A stretch of DNA of 64,000 nt from the NCBI RefSeq assembly GCF_036924525.1, contig NZ_JAZHRU010000001.1, positions 1,083,001 through 1,147,000 of the forward strand, given 5' to 3'. Positions 43,652 to 53,901 of the stretch are shown here, piece after piece. This stretch comes from Bradyrhizobium sp. AZCC 1719. GTDB lineage: Bacteria; Pseudomonadota; Alphaproteobacteria; Rhizobiales; Xanthobacteraceae. The position numbers and the translations under genes were made by a program. Under the pieces are notes generated by a model. That model saw only the letters and a list, made by a program, of their open reading frames with translations. It ran no database searches and was not told the origin of the DNA. Position 1 is the first letter of the stretch, and each line of letters begins with the position of its first letter.

Positions 43652-44797
43652 CTACATTCGTGATAGCGCCGGAAGCATACGGTAGCGAGCCATTTCTGTC
43701 GGAAAGTTGGCGCGGTTGGCGAGCAGGAGCACGCCGATCTTTCGCGCGGGGACCAGCCCCATATAGGCCGATGCGTTGTTGAGACCGCCCGGCTTGTCGA
43801 CGATGCTTGACCCATCGACGTCGACATTTTCCCAGGCCATCGCCTGTCCGAACATCTCGCTCACACGGAACATCTCGCGCTGCGTCATCTGCAAGGCTTC
43901 GCGCAACTGCGGATCGATCGCTCTGCCGTCGACACAAGCAGCAAGGAAGATCGCCAGATCCCGCGCCGACGAGAACATCTGTCCGGTCCCGGCGAAATGG
44001 TAATAGCTCTGCTGGTTGCCCGGCGGCCCGATTGGCGTTCCGTCATCGGAATAACCCTGGACGGCGCGCTGCATGAACTCCGGACTCATGATGGCGCGAT
44101 TGTCCGGCCCGCGGTCCGGAAGCAGCGTCGAGTTCATGCCCAGAGGCTTCAGGATGCGGGTTTCGACGAGCTCCTTGATTGGAAGCCCATACCGACGCTC
44201 GAGCGCGAGCTGCAACAGCACATAGCCGGCGTGCGTGTAGACGCGCTGCCTGCCCGGCTGCTCGCCCTCATGGGGAGTCCAGGCGTTGAGTATGTCGAGA
44301 AACTCGGCCAACGAGTACGTCTCGTTGGGCCAGGGCGGATGATCCGTCGCCAGCAGCAGGCCGGACGTATGGCTTGCAAGCTCGCCGATCGTGACCCGAC
44401 GAATATAATCCCCCCGCAATTCGGTGATGTACTTGTCGATGGGATCGTCCAACCTCAATTCGCCACGAAGCGTTCCGAGCGCCACCAGCGTAGCCTCAAA
44501 CACCTTGCGCATGGACGCGATATTGAACAGCGTGTCCTGCGTAATTGTCGTTTTCCTGGCTTGATCCGCGAAGCCGTAATTGAAAAATTCCACGCGGCCT
44601 GCGATGTAAACTGCGGATGCGGCCCCGCCCGGATGATCAGCCTTCGCTTCGGGAGCGAGGTTGCCTGCCACGATGTCTCGAACCCGCGATTCCATTTCAG
44701 GGTCGGCAATGCCAACTGGCGCCGAACCGGGCAGGCAGGCAAGCAGAAAGGTCAAGCCTGCAGCGCGACACCACCATCTGATCGAAGTCGTTGCCAT
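43652..44797 (-). CDS. Serine hydrolase, class C beta-lactamase fold
   Basis: A protein of 381 residues with a signal peptide (about 1-26). The nucleophile motif is SMRK (Ser95, Lys98) in TLFNIASMRKVFEA. The second motif is YTHAGY in place of Y-x-N, and the third is KPGG in SIVDKPGGLNNASAYMG. This is the AmpC-like/penicillin-binding-protein group of esterases and DD-peptidases, exported to the periplasm. Substitution at the YxN position makes true beta-lactamase activity less likely than esterase or peptidase activity. Confidence 0.88.
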   Translation of the reverse strand: MATTSIRWWCRAAGLTFLLACLPGSAPVGIADPEMESRVRDIVAGNLAPEAKADHPGGAASAVYIAGRVEFFNYGFADQARKTTITQDTLFNIASMRKVFEATLVALGTLRGELRLDDPIDKYITELRGDYIRRVTIGELASHTSGLLLATDHPPWPNETYSLAEFLDILNAWTPHEGEQPGRQRVYTHAGYVLLQLALERRYGLPIKELVETRILKPLGMNSTLLPDRGPDNRAIMSPEFMQRAVQGYSDDGTPIGPPGNQQSYYHFAGTGQMFSSARDLAIFLAACVDGRAIDPQLREALQMTQREMFRVSEMFGQAMAWENVDVDGSSIVDKPGGLNNASAYMGLVPARKIGVLLLANRANFPTEMARYRMLPALSRM

Positions 44798-45151
44798 TTG
44801 GGCATGTACCGCGAAATCGCCAGCCGCTGTTGTCAGCCGGGCGATGCGGTGATCGATGGAAACAACATGACAGGTCCGCGCGGTAGTGGTGATCCCCGGG
44901 TTATGCTTCCAGCCGAAACGCGCTGTCCCTGCAATCGCTCCTCAAGAACACGGTCATTTGATGAAGCGGCATCCCGAAGTTTTCAAGGAACACCACCGTA
45001 GGCATCGCCTGCACGCCGCCGTCAACGGACCTGCGTTCGTTGCAGTCAGTCTGGGCGTGGTGGCCGCTTGATGATTGGAGCGGGATGACACATCTTCGAA
45101 TCATCATCCCGCTTCATCGCTGCCTTCTCCGGGCAAACCGGTGCGCCGGCC
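44798..45151. other. 354-bp intergenic stretch with no recognisable gene
   Basis: Between two minus-strand genes. The minus strand encodes a fragment near 44901-45000 reading GGVQAMPTVVFLENFGMPLHQMTVFLRSDC, which vaguely resembles the C-terminal part of a thioredoxin/DsbA fold but lacks the rest. I treat it as possible debris. Otherwise it holds only the promoter region of the AmpC-like gene. Confidence 0.4.
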
Positions 45152-46681
45152 CTACTTCCACTTCGCCAGATAGAAGCGCGGCAGCTCGTCCGGGTACGGC
45201 GTGAAGTCGAGCTGCTTGGAGTGGCCGTAGGTCGTCACATAGGTGTGCAGCGGCGCCCAGTAGGCCTGCTCGGTGATCTTCTTGATCGCCGCCGAATAGG
45301 CTTCCTTGCGCACCTCCGGGTTGATCGTTGATCCGCCCTGGAGCAGCCATTTCTGCACGTCGGGATCGCGCGCGTAGTCGTCGGCGCCGCCGTCGAAGTA
45401 GTTCGGCAGAATGGCCGAGACGTCGTTGATCGAATAGCTGCCCCAGCTTCCGAGATACATCCGCAGTTCGCCGGCCTTGGCGCGCTGGATCAGCGCCGCG
45501 GTCTGGAGCTGGTTGAGCTTGGCGCGGATGCCGACCGCGTGCAGGTAGTTCTGCACGGATGATCCCCATTGCGGCAGCACGTAGCTTGCAAGCTCCACAT
45601 CAAAACCGTCGGGATAGCCGGCTTCAGTGAGAAGCTGCCTGGCCTTCGCGGGATTGTAATCGTAAGCCACCGCGGCTTCGGCATCGCAGCCGAACTGCGA
45701 CGGGAAGCATGGCGCCGCCGGGACGCGGCTGCCGCCGGTGACGAGCTTGTCGGCGATCGCCTTGCGGTCGATCGCATGCCAGATCGCCTGACGCACCTTG
45801 AGCTTGGTCAGGGGATTGTCGGCGCCGGTGCGGCCGCCCGCGTCCATCGAGAGAAAGCCGATCCGCATCGATTCCTTGCGCACCGCCTGCAGATGCGGCA
45901 TCCGGTTCACGGGCTCGAGCTGGTCCGGGTTCATGTTCCAGATCCAGTCGGCGCGGCCGGCGAGCAATTCCGTCATCTCGGTGCCGGCATCCGGCACGAA
46001 ACGCACGCTCATCTTCTTGATCGCGGGCTTACCCTTGGGGCTGCCGGCCCAGTAGTCCTCGAAGCGCTCGAAGTCGATGGAGACGCCGGGCTCGACCTTC
46101 GTCACCCTGTAGGGACCCGCGCCGACCGGCGCCTTGGCGTAACCTTCCGCGCCGACCTTCTCGCGATAGGCCTTGGGATAGATCGGCAGCACCAGCGCGA
46201 AATATTCCAGCGCCGCCGGGTTCGGCCGCTTCAGCTTGACGCGCACCGAAAGGTCACCGGTCTTCTCCGCCTTGTCGATCCAGTTGTAGTTCGACGGGGT
46301 CGAGACGCGGCTCGCCGGATCGGCGACGATGTTGATGGTGTAAACGACGTCGTCGGCCGTCAACGCGCTGCCGTCATGAAACTTGACGCCGGGCCTTAAG
46401 CTGAACTCGATCGTGGTCGGATCCGGCAGCTTCCATTCGGTTGCGAGCAGCGGCTCCAGCTTGAAGGTGTCGGGATTGCGGTAGACCAGCGCGTCCCAGC
46501 CCTGGTGATGCATCACCACGCCGGTGCGCAAATTGTTATAGAAGGGATCGATGTTGGGCAGCGCGTCGCGCATCACGATCCGCAGCGTGTCGGCGGATTT
46601 CTGCGCGGAAGCGGGCAATGCAGCGACACCCGATAGAACCGCCGCCAGAATTGCAACGCCGAGCTTTTTTTGCATACGCAT
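45152..46681 (-). CDS. Dipeptide/oligopeptide ABC transporter substrate-binding protein
   Basis: A protein of 509 residues. A signal peptide (KLGVAILAAVLSGVAALPASA) precedes the SBP_bac_5 domain: TLRIVMRDALPNIDPFYNNLRTGVVMHHQGWDALVYRN, then IEFSLRPGVKFHDGSALTADDVVYT. GGAGAG 4-5 nt before the ATG at 46681 decides the start. It binds peptides or similar solutes in the periplasm. Although drawn next to the two ATPase genes it is the most downstream gene of the minus-strand operon 50441-45152. Confidence 0.92.
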   Translation of the reverse strand: MRMQKKLGVAILAAVLSGVAALPASAQKSADTLRIVMRDALPNIDPFYNNLRTGVVMHHQGWDALVYRNPDTFKLEPLLATEWKLPDPTTIEFSLRPGVKFHDGSALTADDVVYTINIVADPASRVSTPSNYNWIDKAEKTGDLSVRVKLKRPNPAALEYFALVLPIYPKAYREKVGAEGYAKAPVGAGPYRVTKVEPGVSIDFERFEDYWAGSPKGKPAIKKMSVRFVPDAGTEMTELLAGRADWIWNMNPDQLEPVNRMPHLQAVRKESMRIGFLSMDAGGRTGADNPLTKLKVRQAIWHAIDRKAIADKLVTGGSRVPAAPCFPSQFGCDAEAAVAYDYNPAKARQLLTEAGYPDGFDVELASYVLPQWGSSVQNYLHAVGIRAKLNQLQTAALIQRAKAGELRMYLGSWGSYSINDVSAILPNYFDGGADDYARDPDVQKWLLQGGSTINPEVRKEAYSAAIKKITEQAYWAPLHTYVTTYGHSKQLDFTPYPDELPRFYLAKWK

Positions 46682-46724
46682 ATCGCTCTCCATTTTTTCT
46701 ACTACAGACGGCGCAAAACACGCC

Positions 46725-47675
46725 CTATGCCAAGTGACATTCTACCATCCCCCGGCGCGCGCGGACCATGGGCTTTGGCGCCTCATGACGGCAGCGTTCG
46801 ACTGCGATGCGGCAGCGCGGGTTGAACCGGCAGCCCGGCGGAATGTTGGACGGATCCGGCATGGCGTCGCCGAGACCGATGTCCGGCACGCCTTTGCCCG
46901 GCTCCGGCGTCAGCACGCTTTCCAGGAGCGCCTGGGTGTAGGGGTGGCGGGGCTTGCGAAACAGCGCGTCGGTTTCGTTCCGCTCGACAAAACGGCCGAG
47001 ATACATCACCGCGACTTCGCTCGCGACATGCTCGACGACGGCGAGGTTGTGGCTGATGAAAAGGTAAGTCAGCCCGAGGTCGCGGCGCAGGTCGGCCAAG
47101 AGATTGAGAATCTGCGCCTGCACCGAGACGTCGAGCGCGCTGGTCGGCTCGTCGCAGATCACGATCCGCGGCTCCAGCACCAATGCGCGGGCAATCGCCG
47201 CGCGCTGGCGTTGTCCGCCGGAAAGTTGCGCCGGCATGCGCTCGCCCATCGCAGCCGACAGGCCGACACGCTCGAGAATGCCGCCGACCCGGCGCTCGAT
47301 CTCGCTGCGCGAGAACGTGCCCTGGGCTGCGAGCGGCAGCGCGACGATATCCTTGATGCGCCGGCGCGGATTGAGCGAGGCGAACGGATCCTGAAACACC
47401 GGCTGGATCAATCGCGCCCGCGCCTTGCGGTCGAGGTCGAACAGGCGCTTGCCGTCGACCAGCACGCTTCCCCCGGTCGGCTTGAGCAGCCCGAGGATCA
47501 GGCGCGCCAGCGTGGATTTGCCGCAGCCGGACTCGCCGACGATGCCGAGCACGCTACCGGCCGGCACGCTGAAGGTGACATCGTCGACCGCGACCACGCG
47601 CTTTTCCGCCGACATCAGCCCGGTGTGGACGCGGAATTCGCACCGCAGGTTCTCGACCTCGATCGCGGCGGTCAT
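46725..47675 (-). CDS. Oligopeptide ABC transporter ATP-binding protein (OppF/DppF-like)
   Basis: A protein of 316 residues. Walker A is [15 protein letters not shown], the signature [17 protein letters not shown], and Walker [13 protein letters not shown], then [12 protein letters not shown]. The C-terminal oligo-HPY domain ([12 protein letters not shown]...) with [15 protein letters not shown] closes the protein and carries the Cys cluster typical of this family. The ATG at 47675 overlaps the upstream OppD-type stop (ATGA). Confidence 0.95.
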   Translation of the reverse strand: MTAAIEVENLRCEFRVHTGLMSAEKRVVAVDDVTFSVPAGSVLGIVGESGCGKSTLARLILGLLKPTGGSVLVDGKRLFDLDRKARARLIQPVFQDPFASLNPRRRIKDIVALPLAAQGTFSRSEIERRVGGILERVGLSAAMGERMPAQLSGGQRQRAAIARALVLEPRIVICDEPTSALDVSVQAQILNLLADLRRDLGLTYLFISHNLAVVEHVASEVAVMYLGRFVERNETDALFRKPRHPYTQALLESVLTPEPGKGVPDIGLGDAMPDPSNIPPGCRFNPRCRIAVERCRHEAPKPMVRARRGMVECHLA

Positions 47676-48649
47676 GCTGGTTGCAGCTCCGCCCAGTCCG
47701 GCTCGAGCCGGCAAAGATAATCGTGCGCCTCGCCCGCCCGACGCCGCGGTATCGCGCGCGCGCAGGTTTCGTCGGCGTGGGCGCAGCGCGAGCGAAAGGC
47801 GCAGCCGGCAAAGCCGGGCCCGATCGCCGGCACGACGCCGGGGATCGAGCCGAGCGGCCGATCGCGCTGCACGCGGCCGGGCACCGGCACGCAGGAGAGA
47901 AGACCGCGTGTGTAAGGGTGTTGCGGCGCGCGGAACAGTTCCGCGGTCGGCGCGCGCTCGACCACCTCGCCGGCATACATCACCGACACGTGGTCGGCGA
48001 CACGCGCGACGATGCCGAGGTCATGGGTGATCAGCAGGATCGAGAGGCCGAGCTCGCGCTTGAGATTGGCGAGCAGCCGCAGGATCTGCGCCTGCACGGT
48101 GACGTCGAGCGCGGTGGTCGGCTCGTCGGCGATCAACAGTTCCGGATCGCACATCAGAGCCATCGCGATCATCACGCGCTGGCGCAGACCGCCGGAGAGC
48201 TGGTGCGGAAACTGGCCGAGCCGCATGCCGGGTGCGGTGATGCCGACGCGGCCCATCAATTCGGCGGCGCGGTCGAGGGCCGCCGCGCGCGAGCCGCCCT
48301 TGTGGCGCGTCATCACCTCCGCCATCTGCGAACCGATGGTGAAGGCCGGATTGAGGCTCGTCATCGGCTCCTGAAAGATCATCGCCATGCGGTTGCCGCG
48401 CAGGCGCGCCATCTCGCGGTCCGACATCGATGTGAGGTCGGTGCCGGCGAAGCTCATCTTTTTCGCCGAACGCTGGCCGCCGCGGGCGAGCAGGCTCATT
48501 ACCGCCAGCGCGGTCACCGACTTGCCGCAGCCGGACTCGCCGACCAGGCAATGAGTCTCGCCTTTCTCGACCCGGAACGAAGCGCCGCGCACCGCCGCGG
48601 TGCGGCCGAACGTTACCTGAAGCTCCTCCACGTCCAAGAGCGCACTCAT
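47672..48649 (-). CDS. Oligopeptide ABC transporter ATP-binding protein (OppD/DppD-like)
   Basis: A protein of 325 residues. Walker A is [17 protein letters not shown], the signature [17 protein letters not shown] and Walker [13 protein letters not shown], with [15 protein letters not shown] and the C-terminal [27 protein letters not shown] segment. It energises uptake together with the OppF-type subunit. Its ATG at 48649 overlaps the stop of the permease gene upstream (ATGA). Confidence 0.95.
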   Translation of the reverse strand: MSALLDVEELQVTFGRTAAVRGASFRVEKGETHCLVGESGCGKSVTALAVMSLLARGGQRSAKKMSFAGTDLTSMSDREMARLRGNRMAMIFQEPMTSLNPAFTIGSQMAEVMTRHKGGSRAAALDRAAELMGRVGITAPGMRLGQFPHQLSGGLRQRVMIAMALMCDPELLIADEPTTALDVTVQAQILRLLANLKRELGLSILLITHDLGIVARVADHVSVMYAGEVVERAPTAELFRAPQHPYTRGLLSCVPVPGRVQRDRPLGSIPGVVPAIGPGFAGCAFRSRCAHADETCARAIPRRRAGEAHDYLCRLEPDWAELQPA

Positions 48650-49527
48650 CGCAGCCGCTCCGCGCCGAGCAGATTGCGCAGTCCGTCGCCGACCAGATTG
48701 ATGCCGAGCACCAGAACCGCCAGGGCTACGCCGGGGATCATGATCACCCAGGGTGAAAAGAACATGTAGTCCTTGCCCTCGGCGATCATCAGCCCCCATG
48801 ACGGCAGCGGCGGCGGCACGCCCAGCCCCAGGAACGACAGGGCAGCCTCGAGCAGGATGGCCAGCGCCATCTCCAGCGTTGCCACCACGGCAAGGTGGCT
48901 CGCGATGTTCGGCAAAATCTCCTTGATCAGGATGTGCGGCATCGAGGCGCCGGCGCACCAGGCCGCGCTGACATAGTCGTGGTTGCGAACCTGCATGGTG
49001 GTCGCGCGCGCGACGACCGCGAAGCGGTCCCATAACAACAGCCCGAGGGTGGCGACGACGAGCCCGAGGCCCGATCCCATCAGCCCGACCACCGCAAGCG
49101 CGACCAGCACGACAGGGATCGACAATCGCGTCGTGATGGCGAACAGCACGAAATCGTCGACGCGGCCGCCGAAAAACCCGCCGAGCACGCCGAGCGTGAT
49201 GCCGATCAGCCCCGACGTGATCACCGTCATGATGCCGATCAGGAGCGAAATGCGCGCGCCATAGACCAGCCGGGCGAGATAGTCCCGGCCGAGTTGGTCG
49301 GTGCCGAGCAGGTGCTCAGCCTGGCTGCCCTCCATCCAGAACGGCGGCTTGAGGCGATTGCCGAGGTCCTGGGTGAACGGATCCTGCGGCACCAGCACGT
49401 TACCGACGAGCGCCGCCGCGACGACGATCGCAACGATGGCAATCCCGATCGCAAGGCCGGCGGTGCCGATGCGCGAGCTACCTATGCTCGAAGGCTGCGG
49501 CGCCTGAATGGCAATCGGTTCGCTCAT
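48646..49527 (-). CDS. Peptide ABC transporter permease (DppC-like)
   Basis: A protein of 293 residues with an N-terminal membrane helix (TAGLAIGIAIVAIVVAAALVGNVLV) and the OppC_N segment PFTQDLGNRLKPPFWMEGSQAEHLLGTDQLGRDYLARLVYGARISLLIG. Six helices and the EAA loop (HDYVSAAWCAGASMPHILIKEILPN) follow. It forms the channel with the DppB-like subunit. Overlaps of 4 nt on both sides show tight operon structure. Confidence 0.94.
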   Translation of the reverse strand: MSEPIAIQAPQPSSIGSSRIGTAGLAIGIAIVAIVVAAALVGNVLVPQDPFTQDLGNRLKPPFWMEGSQAEHLLGTDQLGRDYLARLVYGARISLLIGIMTVITSGLIGITLGVLGGFFGGRVDDFVLFAITTRLSIPVVLVALAVVGLMGSGLGLVVATLGLLLWDRFAVVARATTMQVRNHDYVSAAWCAGASMPHILIKEILPNIASHLAVVATLEMALAILLEAALSFLGLGVPPPLPSWGLMIAEGKDYMFFSPWVIMIPGVALAVLVLGINLVGDGLRNLLGAERLR

Positions 49528-50441
49528 CCGGTCCTCAGCCTCGGATCAAGCAGCGCATTGAGGATGTCGGCCAGGAGCGTGAGGCCGATATAGAATACGG
49601 CCAGCACCAGCACCACCGCCTGCACGACAGGGAAATCGTTCTTGGCGATGCTCTCCCAGCCGAGATAGCCGACGCCATGCAGCGCGAACACCGTCTCGAT
49701 AACAATGGAGCCGCCCAGCATGAAGCCGAGTTGGACCGCGGCGATCGACACCACGGGAATGGCGGCGTTGCGCAGCGCGTGCTTGAAGATAATGCGCGCC
49801 CGCGACAGGCCTTTGGCGCGCGCGGTGCGGATGTAATCCGAGGCCATCGCCTCGATCATGCCGGAGCGCGTCAGCCGCGTCAGCGCCGGGATCGCGGTAA
49901 AGGCGAGCACGATGCCGGGCATCACGAAATGCTGCCAGGTGCCGGTGCCTGAGATGGGCAGGATGCCGAGCTGCAGGCCGAGCACGATCATCAGGATCAG
50001 CGCCAGCCAGAAGCTCGGCACGGCTTGCCCGACCATCGTGAACAGGGTGACGCCGCGGTCGATCCAGGTGTTTTCGCGCAGCGCCGCCAGGATGCCGAGC
50101 GGCAGCGAGATAATCAAGGCGAGGCTTAAGCCCACCAGGCCGAGCGTCAGCGTGATCGGCAGGCGCTTCTGGATCAGGTTCGCCACGCTGTCCTTGAAGA
50201 AATAGCTCTGGCCGAAGTCGCCGACCATGGCGCGGCCGGTCCAGGCGAAGAACTGGACATGGAGCGGGCGGTCGAGGCCGTAGGCCTTGCGGATGATTTC
50301 GACGTCGGCCTGCGTCGCCTGCGGACCCGCGATCGAAACCGCGAGGTCGCCGGACAGCCGCGTCAGCAGGAATGCAAGCGTCATGACGGTCAGCGCGACC
50401 AGCACACCGAGAGCAAGACGCCGGGCAATCAGACGCAACAT
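49524..50441 (-). CDS. Peptide ABC transporter permease (DppB-like)
   Basis: A protein of 305 residues. MLRLIARRLALGVLVALTVMTLAFLLTRLSGD and the large periplasmic loop (ADVEIIRKAYGLDRPLHVQFFAWTGRAMVGDFGQSYFFKDSVANLI) identify OppB/DppB. The EAA loop is MASDYIRTARAKGLSRARIIFKHALRNAAIP. It is the first gene of the five-gene transporter operon. The ATG at 50441 matches the family N-terminus; the frame is open further upstream without coding similarity. Confidence 0.94.
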   Translation of the reverse strand: MLRLIARRLALGVLVALTVMTLAFLLTRLSGDLAVSIAGPQATQADVEIIRKAYGLDRPLHVQFFAWTGRAMVGDFGQSYFFKDSVANLIQKRLPITLTLGLVGLSLALIISLPLGILAALRENTWIDRGVTLFTMVGQAVPSFWLALILMIVLGLQLGILPISGTGTWQHFVMPGIVLAFTAIPALTRLTRSGMIEAMASDYIRTARAKGLSRARIIFKHALRNAAIPVVSIAAVQLGFMLGGSIVIETVFALHGVGYLGWESIAKNDFPVVQAVVLVLAVFYIGLTLLADILNALLDPRLRTG

Positions 50442-50646
50442 CAACAAACTCCAGCGCCGACCGGCGCGCAGGCGCAGTCCTCGGGTCGGCGAAGCAAGGG
50501 CAAGTGTCACCAAACTGTCGTCCCATGCAAGGGACGATTGCAACGATTTCCCAACGCGACGCCTGCCTGTTGCGACGATGCAATGTGTGTGCCATTGCAG
50601 GCTGCAATCATGCGACAAGCATCTAGCGGGCCGCAATTGTTCCAGC

Positions 50647-53600
50647 TTATGGGCGAGATTCAGGCCGTTCGAACTGGGTCGAAGGCATGCGGCGGGCTTC
50701 CGCGATCCTTCGCGGTGCGCGTGCCTTTCTGAAGCCGACCAGCGCCGCTGCAAGATGGGCGCGTGCGGCTCTTCTATCGGGTTTGCGCGCGAACAGTGCG
50801 GCGAGGTCGGCCCGGGTTCTGGCGGTCTCGAACGCGGCGCCGCAGCGTTCGAATGCCGCCAGGGCGCGCAAAAGTCGCGCCTCGGCTTCGCCAAAATTGT
50901 TCTGGGCGATATCGATGCGCCCGAGCGCCCGCAGCGCCAGACCGGAGCTGAAGGTGAATCCGTCGGACTGGTCCAGTTCCAGCGCCCGCAATGCCGTCTC
51001 GCGGGCGAGGTCGAGATCGCCGGCAAGAAGCTGGGCTTCGCTCAGGAAGGCGAGAGAACGGACCTCGCCGCTGCGAACCGGGCTCCTGCGGAGCTGAACC
51101 ACAACCTCGCTGAGGATCTTGATCGCGGTCTTCGCATCGCCCTTCTCCACGTAGGCAAGGCCCATCGATCCCCTGACGAGGTTTGAGACCATCGGATCGC
51201 GCGAAAGCTGGAGGCTCTGCTCCGCCGCTTCGATCGCGGCCTCGTGGTCGCCGCGCAAGGCCAGCGCCCAGGCGATCACCGAACCCGCTAGTGCGACAAT
51301 CCGCGGCCAGCCGATGGCACGGCCGATGACCTGTTCCTGCCTGGCCGCATCAAGCGCGGTCGCGAGGTCACCCGCGACCACGCTGTTGAGCGCGAGGTCA
51401 TGGTAGACCAGCCCAAGCCACTGCGGTTCGCGGGTCGTCTCCAACAGCGAAATCGCCCTGCTCGCATGGGCGGTGCCGTCCTGGGGATGACCGGTTTCGT
51501 AGGCGATCAGAGACAGCGCGTGCAACGCCTTGCCGATCGCGTCCGAATTGCCGGCGCGCTCCGCCTCGCTGAGCGCCCGTTCGCTGGCCTCCTTTCCTTC
51601 CGCATAGCGGCCCAGATAGAAGCAGGTCAGCCCGACGCGGAAATGATATTCCGATGTCAGAAGCGGATCGACCACCCGCCCGACATGCTCCGCATGGGTC
51701 TGCAAAATTTCCCAGATCTCGCGCTGGCGGCCGAGCATGGAGAGCACGAAGGTCTGGCGCAGGGCCAGGTCGAGCTTTTGATGGTCGCGCTCCGATGCCG
51801 GCAGCAATTCGGCCACATCTGCCGCCTGCTGAAACGCTCGCAAGGCGTCATCGAGGGCATAGCGCCGGCCTGCCAGGTCGGCGAACTGGATCAGGCTGGG
51901 TATGGCGCGGCGCGCATCGCCGGCCTGCACATAATGATGGCCGAGCTGATCGGCGATCTCCTCGCTATCGCCGCGGTGCAGCTCCTCGATGGCCTCGCCC
52001 ACAGCCGCATGCAGCCAACGGCGCTGTTGGGGCATCAGCTGCTCGTAGGCGACGCGGCGTATCCAGTCGTGACAGAAGTCAACCCGCTCGCCCTCGGTGG
52101 TCAAGATGTGGCGACGCACCAATTGCTCGACGGCGATCGCCGCGTCCACCTCAGCGACCTTTCCGGCGCGGGCCAGCAGCGAGAAGGTAAAGTCGCGGCC
52201 GATCGCCGCTGCCACCGGCACCAGGCGCCTCGGCAATTCGGGCAGGCGTTCCAGGCGGGCCGTCACGAACTCGCGTATCAGGCTCGGCTCGCCTTGCCGT
52301 ATGGCAGGGCGCTCATGGTCCAGCGACCGCACGGATTCGACGATGATGAACGGGTTGCCCTCGCTCGCCACCCAGATGTCCTGCGCGGCTTTTGCAGATT
52401 GCGGGCCGCGGCGGCCGGCCGGCAACAGTGCCTGGACCAGGGTCGCGGCGTCGGCTCGAGAGAGCGCGCCCAGCGGGACTTCGTCCAGTCGTCCGTCGCT
52501 CCGAAGCTCCTTGAGCGATTGCGCCAGCACCGGCACATCGATCAGCTCCTCGGGCCGCATGCTGCCCACGACGAGGATCGGCAGGCGATCGATGCGCCGG
52601 CCAAAAAACGCGAGGAAGCGCGCGCTCAGGCCATCGCACCAGTGCAGGTCCTCGAGAATGAAAACGGTCGGCTGCCCCGACGCCAGCTCCACGAGGAGCT
52701 GGGCAAGCGCGTCGAACAGCAAGGAATATTGCTCCGGCGCGGTGACCGGCTGGCTTGCGGACTGCCGCAGCTCGGGAAAGACGCGGACGAGCTGGGCATT
52801 GGCCGCGGCGCCGAGGCGGTCGCGGACCGCGGCATCGAGCACGGTGCCGCTTTCGCGCAACGCATCGATCCAGGCATGCAGCGGGAGGATCTGCTCGGTC
52901 TCATGGCAGCGTCCAATCAGGACGCGGACGCCCGATGGAACGTTGCCGACGAATTCGCGCAGCAGCCGGCTTTTGCCGATGCCCGCCTCGCCGCGCAACA
53001 ACACGACGCGGCCGCCGGTATCGAGCATGTTGGTCAAGGCGACGTTGAGATGGCCCAGCTCGAACTCGCGGCCGACCATCTGGACTTCGTTGGCCCGCGC
53101 GTTGACGACTCGCGGCGAAAGCGAAGCAGGTCGCCGCTGACGGTCGGGACCGGGCCCGGCGCTGCGCAGAATGTCGCGGTAGACCTGCTGGGTCTCTTCC
53201 TCGGGCTCGACGCCGAGCTCGCGCTCGAACCAATCGACGCATTGCTGATATTGCTTCAGCGCCGCCGCGCGCTGCCCCTGCGCCAGCAACAGTCGCATCA
53301 AGGTGCGCTGCATCCGCTCCTGCGACGGATCGATGGCAAGCAAGCGACGGGCGGTTTGAATAGCTGCTTCAGGCGCTGCGGATGCCTGCCGGTCGACCAG
53401 AGCTGCCATCACCTCGATCGCAAGAGTATTCAGCCGGTCGCGCTCAAAACTGCGCCATTCATCGAATTCGGGCTCGTCCAGATTGAGGCCCGCCAGGAAC
53501 TCGCCCCTGCATAGTTCTGCGATCCGCTCCAACCCGTCCGTCGTCTGGTCGGCAAGCGCCGCTTCCAGGAGCGCGACGTCCACCACCACGGCCTCGGGGT

Positions 53601-53901
53601 CGAGCGCAATCGCGCCATTTCGTGCCATCAGCAGCGGCTCGCCACCGGTCAACCGGCGGATGCTGACCAGGGCCTGCCGGAAACTCTGCCGGGCCAGGGT
53701 TTCCGAGCTATCGCCCCAGAACATCGCGGTAAGCTTTTCACGCGCATGAAAGCGACCGGCCGGAACGGCAAGGTAAGCGAGCAGGGCCTGTGATTTTTTC
53801 GTCGGCAAGGAGCGGGCACCATGCCCGCTCAGTCGGACTGACCAGCCACCGAGGAGATCGATATGGAGTTTGGTCCCGCCGCCGGGTCCGGACTGAGACA
53901 T
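50647..53901 (-). CDS. SARP/BTAD-AAA-TPR large regulator (AfsR/LuxR-type STAND ATPase)
   Basis: A protein of 1084 residues. An OmpR-like winged helix (about 10-100; LHIDLLGGWSVRLSGHGARSLPTKKSQALLAYLAV...REKLTAMFWGD) is followed by the BTAD helical domain (about 105-250; RRLLAIDPSQERMQRTLMRLLLAQGQRAAALKQYQQC). Then comes a STAND/AAA ATPase with Walker A LLRGEAGIGKSRLLREF (near 300) and Walker B VFILEDLHWCDGLSARFLAFF (near 415). The C-terminal 400 residues hold many TPR units. The group integrates nucleotide and ligand signals to activate transcription. The ATG at 53901 (GGAAG 10 nt before) is chosen over an upstream GTG at 53937. The target is unknown; the peptide transporter operon lies downstream. 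Confidence 0.88.
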   Translation of the reverse strand: MSQSGPGGGTKLHIDLLGGWSVRLSGHGARSLPTKKSQALLAYLAVPAGRFHAREKLTAMFWGDSSETLARQSFRQALVSIRRLTGGEPLLMARNGAIALDPEAVVVDVALLEAALADQTTDGLERIAELCRGEFLAGLNLDEPEFDEWRSFERDRLNTLAIEVMAALVDRQASAAPEAAIQTARRLLAIDPSQERMQRTLMRLLLAQGQRAAALKQYQQCVDWFERELGVEPEEETQQVYRDILRSAGPGPDRQRRPASLSPRVVNARANEVQMVGREFELGHLNVALTNMLDTGGRVVLLRGEAGIGKSRLLREFVGNVPSGVRVLIGRCHETEQILPLHAWIDALRESGTVLDAAVRDRLGAAANAQLVRVFPELRQSASQPVTAPEQYSLLFDALAQLLVELASGQPTVFILEDLHWCDGLSARFLAFFGRRIDRLPILVVGSMRPEELIDVPVLAQSLKELRSDGRLDEVPLGALSRADAATLVQALLPAGRRGPQSAKAAQDIWVASEGNPFIIVESVRSLDHERPAIRQGEPSLIREFVTARLERLPELPRRLVPVAAAIGRDFTFSLLARAGKVAEVDAAIAVEQLVRRHILTTEGERVDFCHDWIRRVAYEQLMPQQRRWLHAAVGEAIEELHRGDSEEIADQLGHHYVQAGDARRAIPSLIQFADLAGRRYALDDALRAFQQAADVAELLPASERDHQKLDLALRQTFVLSMLGRQREIWEILQTHAEHVGRVVDPLLTSEYHFRVGLTCFYLGRYAEGKEASERALSEAERAGNSDAIGKALHALSLIAYETGHPQDGTAHASRAISLLETTREPQWLGLVYHDLALNSVVAGDLATALDAARQEQVIGRAIGWPRIVALAGSVIAWALALRGDHEAAIEAAEQSLQLSRDPMVSNLVRGSMGLAYVEKGDAKTAIKILSEVVVQLRRSPVRSGEVRSLAFLSEAQLLAGDLDLARETALRALELDQSDGFTFSSGLALRALGRIDIAQNNFGEAEARLLRALAAFERCGAAFETARTRADLAALFARKPDRRAARAHLAAALVGFRKARAPRRIAEARRMPSTQFERPESRP

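Noticed and set aside
44901..45107. A DsbA/thioredoxin gene on the minus strand
   Set aside because: Only a fragment resembling a strand-turn region is present, without a CxxC motif or ribosome site; treated as possible debris.
51400..53514. A 704-codon open frame antisense to the SARP regulator
   Set aside because: It runs within the complementary strand of a gene with clear domains, and its translation has no recognisable domain and a biased His/Gln/Arg composition typical of antisense GC-rich frames.
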